Below, in pieces: positions 48,045 to 64,000 of a stretch of DNA of 64,000 bases; the first letter of the stretch is position 1, and every line of letters begins with the position of its first letter. The stretch is taken from assembly GCF_002105155.1 (NCBI RefSeq), contig NW_019028982.1, positions 394,501 through 458,500 on the forward strand, written 5' to 3'. Below the pieces are notes generated by a model. The model was not told the DNA's origin and made no database searches. It saw only the letters and a program-made list of their open reading frames with translations. This DNA comes from Lobosporangium transversale (Eukaryota; Mortierellomycota; Mortierellomycetes; Mortierellales; Mortierellaceae). Position numbers and translations under genes: made by a program.

Positions 48045-48323
48045 TGAAATTCAGAATTATTTGTTTACAATATATTTCGGTTAATCTTTCATACACCACC
48101 ACCTTGGCAACCTTGCAGATGTAAAATGTTGAAAACAGATGCATATCAATCTTCATCACAATTAGGGATACTCTTAACGCGACTTTTTTTTTTTTTTTTT
48201 TTTTTTTTCATAAAATAATTGCGCCCGTCTTTCTCTTTTTTCTTCGATTTCACCATTTTCTTTGCTATTTCATTTTTCTCACAATTATACTCCCTATTCA
48301 CCATTACTACGCCTCTAAGCAAC

Positions 48324-49845
48324 ATGGACAACCGCTCGGTAGGTGGATGGGGAAATACTGCGTCTTTGACCAAGAACGGCACAGCTCCTGCAATCAACTC
48401 ACAAAGCTCTTTGCCAATAAACTATCATCCCCTCGTAACTGACCCTGCGTTTCATGTATCTCTACATATTTCGACTCAGAAATCAATCTTTACTACCTCA
48501 CGACCTAGAATTTCGACAGACTTCCTTGCACATCTCCAACAACAGATACAGAGGCAGCAGCAACTGCAACAAACTGAAGAACTACCTGCCTTGTTCAAAA
48601 AGTCTACTAAACAAACAGTTATCCCAGTCCTGCCTGATCGAGCTGCCAACATAGCGTCTGTGAGCCCTACCTTCATCAATAGCTCCAATCATAAGCCTAA
48701 AATCCCTTTTCCTGATATAAAGACATCTCTATCCAAAAATAACTTTAAAAGCAAAGAGGCACATCAACTGACCGAAAGCCCCGAGACATCGTCATCACAC
48801 CCCAGCAGGCTTACTCTACCGAGTACTTCCAACAGGCTGGCTAAATCCTCTAAAAGCGGAGAAATAGTCGCAGCAAGATTGGAGCCCTCATATCAGCAAG
48901 GTCCTTGGGTAATCAGCTCGGGAAGCGAAGCACACAACTCAACTCAAGCCCAAGAGAACCCATATGTGTTCTTTACTACATATATCGACCCTGATAGCGC
49001 CATGAATGATAGACGAACATATGTTGATGAGCCTAAGCACTATGTCGAAAAGGCGGGATCTCAACTTACACGGCCTTCGCATCAACCGTCAAAATCCATG
49101 TTCAAGCGACAGCAGCCGTAGGTCGACATTTGAGCTTAATACCTTCCTTAAAGAGAGATATGTGTCTTTGCTTTAACTCATTTATTTATTTTATAGGTCG
49201 GATACATATATTCGAAGCTTTTCATCGTCGGATCGACGTCAAAATTTTGATGACTCAGAAACGGCCTTGGTGACCAAAGATTTGCTTCCTCAAGGATTTT
49301 TCGATGCTAATACAACATCACAAGAACCAGTATCAAGCATTTCAGCGCAGCACGGGAAACAGCATTTCATCTTTCAGCTCAGTGACCCAAGTCAACTTGA
49401 GTCCCATTGGGCAGGATCTAGGACGCTCGATTCGCAGCATGGGTGCCACTATCCCAATGTTTCTGATGTCCAACGCACCATGGGGCCTATCACCGTCGGT
49501 GAAAAAAATACTCTCAAACTCCCCCAACAGCTTGGGGAAAGCGTAGTCAAATGGTCGCAGCCTGAAGGGGATAGTCGGCTGGAGTCATCAACCTTACATT
49601 CAATACTCCCAATTGGAAAAGCGACCAATGACGGCAATCCGTTATTTCTTCAATATCCAATCGGGGATGGGTGCTATTTAGTATCGGCGATGTACGTAGA
49701 GAGGAGTATACATTCTGCTCTTAAACGATTCCCTGATATTGACCGAACACGCATGTTATCGAGTCATAGAATTCACACTACTGAGCAAATAACTAAAGCC
49801 TTTCAAGAAGTGTTGGAAGATGAAAAACATTCCATGTTTGAATGA
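48324..49845 (+). CDS. Uncharacterised protein, tandem copy B
   Basis: Exons 48324-49117 and 49197-49845 give 480 residues from MDNRSVGGWGNTASL. It is intact over the whole length and defines the layout of the pair. An N-terminal region of 200 residues is Ser/Thr-rich with a Gln-rich helix. Then come ENPYVFFTTYIDPDSAMND with KHYVEKA, the shared intron, LPQGFFDANT, VSDVQRTMGPITV, and the C-terminal module NDGNPLFLQYPIGDGCYLV with YVERSIHSALKRFP and TEQITKAFQEVLEDEK. The C-terminal module, predicted beta strands then a helix, is the part under strongest constraint. Nothing in the sequence shows the function. It is preceded by a 24-T run and a CT-rich promoter-like block. Confidence 0.7.
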
Positions 49846-50316
49846 GCTCAAAGCTGTTTCGATAGTCATACTTGCTTAGTTAATTTTTTTTTTTTTTTTT
49901 TTTCTATAATTATTAAAAATGCTTTCACATGATATCTTATATGAAAATGATCAATATAAAAGAGCAACCATCACCGGTTGGCGCTGAGCAGACTTTAATC
50001 TGGTCATTTTGGTACCAAGCAATATGTTAAATATAATTTTGCATACTCCTTCACAGCGTGGTATAACCTCTACTCATATATTTGTCACCAAGACCAGTAG
50101 ATACCAGGCCCTTGGGGAAAGAGCCACGCATCTATCAAAGGACCTGCGGTTGAATGAGGTCTAGACTTTTTTTTGTTGGCTCAGAGTATTTGGAGAGCCA
50201 AGTATATTATACAATACACAGCGTCACTGCTTTGCAAAAGACGATGAGACGAGATAAGGTGTAAAAAAGAGATGATATTATACTCATTAAATGAAAAGAA
50301 GAGTGTAAAAAGTAAA
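49846..50316. other. Intergenic between convergent genes
   Basis: AT-rich spacer between copy B and the 3' end of the UPF0658-like gene, with a 19-T run at 49884-49902. No gene is seen. Confidence 0.5.
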
Positions 50317-54701
<4,385 letters not shown>

Positions 54702-56083
54702 TGTGGATAGGGAAGACAAGGCAAAAAAAGAAGATAGCAAGATATAACTTTCGAAATATAAAAAAGGAGAATTATTTGGTTAGAGATCAACTCAATAATG
54801 TGGACATTTCTTTATCTCTTTTCTTTTTGTAAGAGGCAGATTGGATTGTGAATGGGGCTGGGATTACTTTTTAGCGAAAAGGGAAAAAGCGGAAAAAAAA
54901 AAAAAAAAAAAAAAAAAAAAGCGGAGGAAGAGTGGAAGAAGAAGATTGAATGCATAGAGTGACTAAACCACTTCTTGTGGCAAAGGAGAGAAGAGGAGGG
55001 AAGAGGGAGGTCTATGGGTTTATTATTGTGCGAATAGCTTGAAATGACATGCGCCTTCTTGCTCTTTGTTTCCTTGTAGGCAGGAATACAAACAGAAAGA
55101 AAAAGACGGCAATGCAACACATGTATACCTTTGAAGTATAAGAGTATAGTGAAAAACTGTCCTTTACCTTCACTCAAATAAGGGTTCGCGTGTTTTAAAG
55201 TTTATGGATTGTTTGTTGTACAAAGGCGCGTTGTAGCCAATAGGGATGATGAATGCTTTTGAGTTGACAACACTACGAACATCAACATTTGCGTGGCCGT
55301 TGTTTGGTCAGAATAAGAATGAACAAAAAAAAAAAAAAAAGATGGCAATCGAATCAATTCATCAATGCATTCTAAGCGTACAAAACAAAAAAAAAAAAAA
55401 AAAAAAAAAAAAACGAATAAGGAATGAAGCAAGTGGACGAGAGAGAGAGAGAGAGAGAAAGAGAAAATAAAAGTAATTGCCATTTTGGCAATGATTCATA
55501 ATTCAATCTCATTCGTCACCTTTTCACTCCTCATTACACTTAACCTGACAAAAAAACCCTCTCTCCTCCTCCTCTTTTGACCTGGTTCTCCCTCCGTATT
55601 ACTGGATCGTATTCACTGAAAAGCTATTAATGACATGCCAAGTCCTTTTTTTTTTATTGAAATGCATATTTTGGATGCAGGGAAAGAGAAAATCTGAACA
55701 ATCTAATTAATCTCAACTTTTGTATGACCAATCTTCGGTGCTTTATTTCGCTGTTTATTCGATCTTTGTAAAGGTGAGTAAGAGAAAAAATAAAAAAAGG
55801 GATAGAAGTAAAAAAGGAACACAAATAGGAGAGAGGAAGGAGATAATAAACCCATGAGAAAAAGGAGTTCATTTCCATGCACAGCATTTTATATTTTATT
55901 TTTATGGACAACATTGACAACACCAGAAAATTTCAATCCTTCAAGGCGTTCTAAGATAGCCTATTAAAATGTTTTTGGATATGAGCAGTATATATTGGTA
56001 ACACATTTAACATTTGTTGTTATCTTTTTTTTTTTTTTTTTTTTTTAATCAATCTTATGCGCTATTTGCTGGTAATACAGAGT
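54702..56083. other. 1.4 kb intergenic region rich in simple repeats
   Basis: It holds A runs at 54894-54920, 55325-55340 and 55388-55412, a GA repeat at 55440-55465 and a T run at 56024-56046. The left part is the promoter of the UPF0658-like gene. No gene is supported. Confidence 0.5.
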
Positions 56084-58896
56084 TTAACAATGTCCAGAAA
56101 TATCAAACGCATCATGTCCTCCCATCCGCTCCACCAGCTCATTCACTTTTCCAACCAAATCCCGCCTCCATCGCTTCATCTCTGCATTTCCTCCACAGAG
56201 TTTCGACCACCAAACTTGGATCTGCATCTTCAGATCGATCTGCCATTCCCAGATCCATACTGTACAGTATGCAATCGTAGGAAACAGCACAAACGTCGCC
56301 AGTATCCAAAAGACCATCAATCGACTCATGCTCCAATAATAATCATGAAGTGCCGCCCAATGACCCACCCAGATCGTCAACAATGTCGCATACAGAATGA
56401 AACAAATCGGCATCAACGCCAACGACGCCACAATCTTCCAAGTCGCAATTACATCTCGTCCTGGCCATCTTGAGACAGGCAAATAAGATTGAAACGCCAA
56501 CATGGCTTGCCGACCCTTGTAATTGGCTGCTGATGTTGCTATCAACCCAACAGGCTCGAAGAGAAGTGTTCCTGGCAATGATAAAAGAAACAATGCTGGA
56601 AGACAAAACAATGCTGGCAATGTACAGACCAAAGCGACTATCAAATTCGGATCAGCAGTCAATTGCCAATCTTGCACGCCTTTGTTCGTCAAATGTTTAT
56701 CATATGCATTAATGTCTCGTTTGATCTCTGCCACTTTTGGAGTCAAAACCAATTTGGAGTATCCTTTTGCAAATCGACGGGTCAATTCCAGCTTTTGAGG
56801 CATCGTCAGTGGTTTCTTTAGCGTACTACTATAAAGTCGCCTCGTGGCTTTGATCAGTCGCAGCTCATCATAGTTTGGTGCATTCAATGTCAGTCCTTCC
56901 ACGGCATCATGGATCATTTGTAGCAGCTCTGTACATGCTATAAATAATAATAACAATTATAACAATACGTTAATACACAAGTACCTCAGTTTTTTATTTT
57001 TCCTTCTTTTCATCCTCAATGTGCTTTTTCTAGCCCATACCTTTCTTCTTGGCTTCACCTCCTTCACGATACATTTCTATAAGGTGGTCTGGGACTGTTA
57101 TCGGATGACCATAATCAGCGTAGAAACGGGATCGAAATCGATGACGATTAAAGAAATTGAGGCCGCAGGGTATAATCCTCAAAGTCTTTGGTGTTGACGC
57201 TGCTGTTGAATGTTGTTCCTCCTGCCTCTGTTGCTGCCGTGCAAGGTAGCCCAAGACCATGATTGTACATCCGTATTTGAAATCCAACAGATGATAGTCA
57301 TCACTCGAGACTCCCTCTGGGAAAACAGCTACAGTCCTATTATCCTCAAAATTCTTCCAAACACTCTCGTAGATCATAGAATGATCAATTGGGCGAGCAT
57401 ATTGAAACATACAAGGAACAGTTGGGAAGCGCATACTAGTTGTTGGTGGAGTGAGCATTGCTGGTGAGGAAGCGACATCGTGTCTCGCCGATGTAGGCGG
57501 AGCAATGGTTGCAGAGTTCGAATCCTTGTTTCCGGTGATCATATATGCAAATGAAGTGTTTCCCTGATTCAATAAATCTTCTTCCTCCAATTGCACACCC
57601 ATACCCACCTGTTCATCCGCATCCATGTAGCCGCCATTCACATCACGAGTACTGTGGTTGGTTGAAAACGATGAGAGCCTTAAATTCGAGCTATTACGGC
57701 TTGCAGCCGTATACATAGCGCGTATAGGTGAGTTCAATGATCGCTTATTCCGAAGTAACGGCGTAGATTCAGTATTCTGGAAGATATTGGGCGGTGCTGT
57801 AACAGACCCTGGAATGTCCGCGCCTGAAGTGAAGGTCCCGTTCTCCATCGCATGGGCAGCCAAAATCGACTGTCGTTCTGCTGCACTTGCCTCTGCTTCT
57901 GGAGATTTCGAAAAGATCTTTTGAACAAATTTTCCAATCGTGCCTGTGGCACTGTTGGCCATAAACACTGCATTCTGCTGCTGCTCATGTGCTTTTAACG
58001 CATTGTTGATCCCTATCATGGTATTACCACACTCCACCCTGATCTTGAGAGAACCACTATCGACAATTTTGTGAGATTTGATATAGGTAATATCTCGTTC
58101 TGAAGTCAATGTCGCAGGGAGCCATTTCAGTCCTGGTTGCTTAAACGTCACCTGGCGCTCGTTTATAACATCTTCAACCACAGCATAGCATTGAGTTACA
58201 CGATCATCCTTGGTGGCATCCTGAAATGATCCACATTCGATATAGACTGTATCTCCTTGACTTAATTGAGTACCAATTCCATCGCCTGAAATACTGCACC
58301 CATCATGTGCTATTGTAACAAGACCCGCCCCATCGTACTTTGTTGCATCCTGCGGCCTAATGATTGTTACCACATCACCGTATTAGTTTACAGAGAAGAA
58401 GAATGGGGGAAAGGAGAAGGAGAGAGGGGAAGGAGATCCAGGGGTAATTCAAATTGTCACACCATACGCCATACTCATTAGATTCATCCGCACAGCTTTT
58501 ATTGACAAAGCAGGTCATTCATTTCAACTTCTCCAAGACACGAGGCACAATTGTCAGATGCCCTTGATCTCTTGACACGACAATAGTTTTATTATTAGAA
58601 AAATGATACCTTAGCACTGGAATGGCGCCTATCTTTCGCGCAATACCTCCGATAGCAGTCTTGAAATTAGGTTGGGCCATCAAGAAGGAAATCTGACCAG
58701 GATGTGTTGCCAGCAATGCTAATCCATCCAGTAAATAGTTGCCATGATTTGAAACCACGAGTAACGGCTCTTGTTGTGGGATAGATTCTGTATGGAACGC
58801 ACCATATTCTCGAAAGAAGATATGGAATAATGTTCGACATAGCAGCTTGACAAAGCTGTATAGGCCTGGGATTTTTCTGGGTCCTACACTATTCAT
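56084..58896 (-). CDS. SCT1: Glycerol-3-phosphate acyltransferase (Sct1/Gpt2-like)
   Basis: Exons 58896-58610, 58356-57041 and 56937-56084 give 818 residues (yeast Sct1 759, Gpt2 743). Motif I is VVSNHGNYLLDG (His51, Asp57), followed by GAIPVLRPQDA across intron 1. A fungal-type insert follows (GDGIGTQLSQGDTVYIECG). Then VAVFPEGVSSDDYHLLDFKYG is the FPEG motif III, and IIPCGLNFFNRHRFRSRFYA is motif IV. The C-terminal third has membrane helices (LIVALVCTLPALFCLPALFL, IVASLALMPICFILYATLL, LMVFWILATFVLFPTIAYC). The enzyme makes lysophosphatidic acid at the ER as the first step of glycerolipid synthesis. Intron 1 (253 bp) stays in frame for 30 codons after the donor. Confidence 0.92.
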
Positions 58897-60191
58897 TTGC
58901 TGTTGCTGCTTGGGTCGAAGTGATAAACGATATTTGTTTGCAACGTGTGTGAGTTAATGGATATAATAGAAGAGGATAATTATTTACAGCAACAAGGTAT
59001 TCAATAAGCCGAAGAAGGTGAATAACATAAAGAAATCAGAACAACTTTTTAAAAGAAATGGAGATGAGTTGTTGAATCAACCGTCAATTCAATGAGAAAG
59101 AGAGGAGCTACCACAGCCCGTTTTTTTTTTTTTTTTTTTTTTTTTTTGCACAAAATGCTCACATTTTTTTTTTTTTTACTCTCCACAGTCAGTCAGACGC
59201 AGACTCACATAATCACTCCAGGCACCGCCTCATCACTCGCTCACGCTTTTTGGTGTTTGCCCACTAAAAAGCAAAAAAAATAACACACACACGTGCACAT
59301 GCACACACAAAAAAAGCCTCGTAATGAACCTGACTGACCCTTCAGTTGGCACAACCCTGATGTCCGTTCATCTTTTTATGATTTTGGTTACACTAGGAAA
59401 CCTCAAAGTTCACTGGAAGGTCTAACTTTGCATTGTAAATACCATCATTAGCGTCACCAAAGGCAACTTTATGAGGAAATAGCGAATTTAAACGGCCAAA
59501 AAAAAAAAAAAAAAAAAAAAAGAGCCCTTCCAATTGTGTTGACTTAAAAGGCAGATGGGCAGATGGCAAACCAAAGAAAAAGGGGAGGATAAAAGAAAAA
59601 AAAAAAATTGGAGACTTTTGTCTGTGTCAAAATGCCTGTGCATTAATGCGCTTTGCGCGCTTTGCAAATGAGTGAAAATGTTTTGGGTGGGAGAGTGAAG
59701 TAAAAGGTGAGAGGTGAGAGGTGAGGTGAGAGGTGAATGAAAAACAGGGGGGGTAAGGAGGGAGATTGGACTGCATGCATTAACTGCATTACCTGCATGG
59801 ACACATTGATTTGCATTTGTTACCTTATCGCCGGTATCTTAGGCCTCGGGGTGAAGAAGAAAAAAAAAATGCAGCTCGTTCGTTTGCTTTTTTTTTTTTT
59901 TTTTTTTTTTTTTTTTCCCAATAAATGCTAATCTCCGCGATTGGTTTTGGAGGAAAGCATCATTGGGTAGAATAATAATAATAACAATATAACAATATTA
60001 AGCCATCGCTCTGCTCCACTGCAATAAGCAAGAGGTGACGATAGAGAGTAAAGGATTGAGCCAAAGAGAGAGAGAGACAGACAAATGATCAACAAACGAT
60101 GTGAGCTTGGAGCATACCATTGCTATTTATTATTTTTTAAGTTTTTTTTTTATTAGGACTATATTAAGAGCTAATGACTTGTTTCTACACA
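58897..60191. other. 1.3 kb intergenic region rich in simple repeats
   Basis: T runs at 59121-59147 and 59888-59916, an A run at 59500-59521, and a short GGTGAGA minisatellite at about 59704-59738. No gene is supported. The left part is probably the acyltransferase promoter. Confidence 0.5.
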
Positions 60192-60959
60192 TTATTGGGC
60201 AGACAAATCCATGCTCACCCTAGGAGTAGGTAAGGAAACACCCAATCCCTTGCAACTATAATTAATGTCGCTAATGTGGGTATTATTGTTTACATATCCG
60301 GCATGTCCAGCATGTCCAGACACTTCAAATGTTGCTGAACAGCCTTCAGTCAACGATGGAGAGGATTGAGAAGATGATGGTGGGCTTGGTGAAGAAAAGG
60401 AAGGGCCAACGTTCTTGGAATAAGATCGTCGTCGTACTACACCATTGCTGGTAATTGTGCTGTTGAGGTTGAAATGATTGTTTCGGAGTGTTGGTACTTG
60501 GCTATTAGAAGGTTGAGGCCCAATATCTGACATGATGTATTGTCGAAGATCACTTGACCATTGATATGGGTTCGTAGTCGGGGAGATTGAAGTAGAACTA
60601 GAAGTAGTAGAGATAGACGCGAAAGGCGATGATGTCATGGCGGCGGTAGAAAGTGGTGGTGTTGATGGCAAGGCATATGTCATATTGATTGATAGCCTTG
60701 AAGTGCGTCGAGCCTTGAAAGATGACCGGTCACTCATGCTGTTACGGTTACTGCTAGAGACGCGTTCTTCATGGCTATATCCTTCTGCAAATGATCGTCT
60801 GTTTCGTCTATTCTCTTCTTCTTCATCCCCTTCGTCACCTGGCATTTCAGGGATCGTTGTAAGCGGCATCCCAGTACTTGAGTTTGATAACATTTGACTA
60901 ATATCCATGCCTGAGATATTTGACAATGGCGCCAATGTGGAGAGTTGGGCGTTAGACAT
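60192..60959 (-). CDS. Hypothetical Ser/Thr-rich disordered protein
   Basis: A single exon encodes 255 residues from the ATG at 60957-60959 (MSNAQLSTLAPLSNISGMDI). It is low in hydrophobic residues and rich in Ser, Thr, Asn and Pro. There is an acidic stretch (GDEGDEEEENRRNRRSFAEG) near residue 40, and basic Arg-Arg-Ser motifs (FKARRTSRLS, VVRRRSYSKN) that look like possible protein-kinase A or S6-kinase sites. I recognise no domain. The length of the clean frame and the Ser codon-family use argue for a real gene, but the call is modest. Confidence 0.55.
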   Translation of the reverse strand: MSNAQLSTLAPLSNISGMDISQMLSNSSTGMPLTTIPEMPGDEGDEEEENRRNRRSFAEGYSHEERVSSSNRNSMSDRSSFKARRTSRLSINMTYALPSTPPLSTAAMTSSPFASISTTSSSTSISPTTNPYQWSSDLRQYIMSDIGPQPSNSQVPTLRNNHFNLNSTITSNGVVRRRSYSKNVGPSFSSPSPPSSSQSSPSLTEGCSATFEVSGHAGHAGYVNNNTHISDINYSCKGLGVSLPTPRVSMDLSAQ

Positions 60960-61433
60960 GGCGGTATGTGGTATATAATGGATTACAAGTAAGAGGGAAT
61001 GATAATGAAACACGGAGAGAGGTATATAAAAAAAAAATCTGTACAATTAAAAAATGAGTTGAAGAATGATAGTGAAGAGTGATTGGGAATGAAAAAGCGA
61101 AGGTCAATAAACGTAAATGTAGAAAGAACTAAAGGGTCGTTATGCGATAATTAATGCTTAATGTGGAGTAAAAGAATGATGAACAGAAATTGAGGTTAAT
61201 GAAGGGAAAACAATGCGATCCTTTTATACCTTTTTTTCCTTTCTTTTACTCATCTATGAATCTTTATAACCCGATTGAATGGATTGGATATTTACTCTGA
61301 CCTTTATTCAATCACAAAGAATGAATGAAAGGATATGTGCGCGACTGCTCACATACAAAGATACAAAAGAGCATGGAATAGCATCGCAAAAGCATGGCAT
61401 TATTACATGATTAGTGTAAATCCAATTGTCTTT

Positions 61434-61464
<31 letters not shown>

Positions 61465-61524
61465 GACACGGGCTGGGCCAATGCCCAATGTCAATGCAAG
61501 GAAATATAGAGATTGAGAGAGAGC

Positions 61525-61556
<32 letters not shown>

Positions 61557-63759
61557 GCATCGCATTGTCGAATCACACTAGCCATCTCGTCCACCCTTGT
61601 TCAACACAGGGCGAAACTGAGCAACAAAATATCATACACAGATTGACACACATTTTTAGGCCATGTAACAGGGATAATGATGAATTAAGATATTGAGGAT
61701 TGATTACCTCTTACAATGTCTTTCTTTACACCCTTCGCCTCCCTTCCTTCGCTTTTGCCCATCTGTCTCTCTGCCTATTCGTTTGCCCGGGCCCTTGCAT
61801 TCTTTTACATGTACTTTGTGTTCAAAGATCCAGAACTAAAAGGCAGAGCAATGCAAGATCCATTTTAAAAAAGTAAAAGAAAATAAGAAATAAGCGCCAA
61901 CATAAAAACATAAAAACATAAAAAATAAAAAAAATAAACAAATACCTCCTGAATTATGTTTAAAACGTTTCTTCTCCTTCTCCGTCTCTTGAACTCTGTT
62001 TTCTGTCTGTTAAGTTCAGAATCGCAAGCACAAGGAAGGGGAGCGGGAGGGGGGGTATCGGTTACCCATCATCTGGGGGCCTTTGTTTTTCTTTTTCTTT
62101 TTCTTATTTTGCAATATAAAAGGAATTGTGAATACAAATATATCAACGTGTTTAGAAAAAATCTATAACTGGATATTGACTCGAGGGACAATGTGTATGA
62201 TCAAAGAGAGCATCTGCACATAACACACATTCATTCACAAAAAAAAAAAAAAAAAAAAGAACCTTTTTTTAACGTTCAGTTTTTCTGCATCCAGTCTATG
62301 GCACATGTACACATACACTGTGCTGGTATGTTTATTTTTTTTTTGTGGGTCACAGGGCCTTTATTTTTTATTTTTTATTTTTTATTTTTTTTTAATGTTG
62401 AGCTGGGTAAGTTTGGATGGAAGGAACGAGATCCAACCAGAAAGAGCTCTCGCATTGGGCACTCAACCTCACGAAAATAAACAGCAAGAGCAGCGAAAAA
62501 AAAAAATAAAAAATAATAAGGGCCATAAACGAATAAGAGACTCTAAAAAAGCAAAGCAATGAAGAGCAGGGGAAGAGCAAAACATAAGCAAATGCATAAG
62601 CATAGGATAAATAAAATAATATATAAAATATAGAATATAAAAGACTGCAAATATCAAAAAGGAATTGCGAATACAGATCTTGAAAGTAGAAAATATTGAG
62701 CACGATTCATGTTTTTTTCAGCTCATTTGTTAAAAAAAGCAAAAGGAATGTTGAGCAACTACGGTTCTAATTTGCTGCGTGGGGCCTAACTATAGACACT
62801 ATGAAAGAGCTACTGAAGAGCTACTGAAGAGCTAATACGCGCGATTTTTATTTATTTATTTATTTTTTGTTTGCTGTTCCTAAAATTATCTTGTAAATGT
62901 CAAGAGCAACAGAGCATAGTAATAAAGATCGGCTATAGACATTAGAAACACGATAGATCGAGATAGATCGAGATACATCCAGAAAGGTGCATAAAAAAGA
63001 ACTAAATAAAGGCAGAGAGGCAGAGGCAGAGAGAGGAGGAATTGAGAGAAGGGGAAAATGGGGGATAAATGAGACGAAAACATGGTTTAATACTTCATGA
63101 GCATTCTTTCTCTCTTTTTTTTTTCTTTTTTTTTTTTTTTACACTCTATTTGTTTCTTTCATTTCATCTTTCTTCTCATATTTATTATCATCGCTAATAT
63201 CTTAATGATCATACCAACTATCTATCAATACCAACCCAAATCTTCAAGGGATAGGAGCTTTTTACTAGTTAGTAAAATTATTTATCATTCCTATAAAAAA
63301 CGGTAATAAAAAAAGTTTTTATAAATCAGATATCCTTCTGAATCTAATCGGGAGGTGGAAGAGTGAACACTTATAGTCACTGAGCCATTACAGATTATGA
63401 GCGCATTCACTAAAAAAAGGTGCAGACTAAGGAAACCTGGCACCTATGCAGTCTCCAGTGCAACGGGGCGTAGAACAAGTGCACGTGGCATCTATTTACA
63501 TCACGAAATTCATGCCCTATCAGTTGTCCATGTGATCCATTTTAGACATGCTTCACCGCTCCCCTGTATACACGAAATTTTACCTTTGGCCTCGCCAGAT
63601 TTCCATTGCAACATTTTGAACAAATATGAAGTTAATATGTTCCTCTCTTGAATGAGTAGAAAAAAATAAAATAATGATAACAGAAAAGACTTTCAAAAGC
63701 TTGCCGAATTGACATCGTAGATGTATGTCATCAGATGAGTTTCAAAGATGTTCCTTGAC
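60960..63759. other. 2.8 kb gene-poor region
   Basis: It holds homopolymer runs (T at 61441-61464, A at 61527-61554, A at 62240-62258), several ATAAAATA-like AT-rich segments and short frames of under 105 codons with no recognisable content, including one at 63397-63651. I see no gene, tRNA or transposon that I can support. Confidence 0.5.
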
Positions 63760-64000
63760 TTAAAGAATAGTCTCAAGCTTTAGGGACAACGTCTCTAGCA
63801 ATTGTGTCTCTTCTTGCAATGACTGGAAAAATGAAGTATAACCAAGAACTCGGATGTACCGAATCAGAATTGCAATACGGAAATACGAAAAGTCCTTTCA
63901 TCACCATATGACTTAATTCATATTTTTCCTGCAACTGACTATAAAGGGGATGGCGGAGGAGTTTATAGCCATCTGGCATAGTGGCTGTTGTAACAAAATC
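63760..64000 (-). CDS. 3' end of an unidentified gene, cut by the window
   Basis: Reading leftwards from base 64000, the frame DFVTTATMPDGYKLLRHPLY then SQLQEKYELSHM is open to a donor GTGATG at 63904. An acceptor TTTTTCCAG at 63823 keeps phase 0 and leads into SLQEETQLLETLSLKLETIL and a TAA at 63760-63762. The proposed intron is 82 bp, the usual size here. The C-terminal segment has heptad-spaced leucines typical of a short coiled coil. The protein cannot be identified from 52 residues, and the exon join is a proposal. Confidence 0.4.

Noticed and set aside
54702-54740. Longer N-terminus of the UPF0658-like gene starting at 54740
   Set aside because: The codon at 54740 is TTG on the minus strand; the first ATG in frame is at 54701.
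63397-63651. 84-codon frame MSAFTKKRCRLRK...
   Set aside because: No homology recognised, no intron or promoter context, and composition as expected for chance in a gene-poor region.

Overview
This 64 kb window is nuclear DNA of a filamentous fungus, most likely Mucoromycota and probably a Mortierella-type lineage. That placement is inferred from short GT-AG introns of about 80-250 bp, several large F-box/leucine-rich proteins, an ERMARD-like protein, a class IV chitin synthase with a Pro/Gln-rich tail, and very frequent 15-30 nt A/T homopolymer runs. No operon, virus, CRISPR array, rRNA or convincing tRNA is visible. Exon joins were worked out by hand from splice signals, phase continuity and family resemblance; coordinates are given per exon in each entry.

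Layout: (1) 1-3.7 kb: the 3' part of an F-box/LRR-type gene, then a broken ubiquitin-like plus RING-finger gene relic. (2) 3.8-15.7 kb, housekeeping: BUB3 (spindle checkpoint), a three-finger C2H2 protein resembling the INO80 subunit Iec1, ATP5/OSCP (mitochondrial ATP synthase), CSM3/Swi3/TIPIN (replication fork protection), a short F-box protein, and GPI16/PIG-T (GPI transamidase). (3) 15.7-27.3 kb: a 2.7 kb gene-free stretch, a class IV chitin synthase and an ERMARD/DUF4209-like gene. (4) 28.6-36.6 kb: HDA1-type histone deacetylase with an Arb2 domain, another F-box/LRR gene and two small paralogous helical proteins of unknown function. (5) 36.6-46 kb: a 1783-aa protein combining ankyrin repeats with an anillin/Bud4-like C-terminal region and PH domain, TMEM42, and NUP54. 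(6) 46-50 kb: two tandem paralogues of unknown function, the first apparently frameshifted at its N-terminus. (7) 50-64 kb: a UPF0658-like multi-pass membrane protein with a 760-residue disordered N-terminal extension, a glycerol-3-phosphate acyltransferase, a disordered Ser-rich protein, a long gene-poor stretch and the end of an unidentified gene.

The genes do not form one pathway. Themes that recur are cell wall and septum (chitin synthase, anillin/Bud4-like protein, GPI anchoring), cell-cycle control (BUB3, CSM3), chromatin (HDA1, Iec1-like) and membrane lipid synthesis. The least described parts are the tandem pair at 46-50 kb, the small helical pair at 34-35 kb, the ankyrin-anillin-PH protein and the decayed ubiquitin-like/RING gene.
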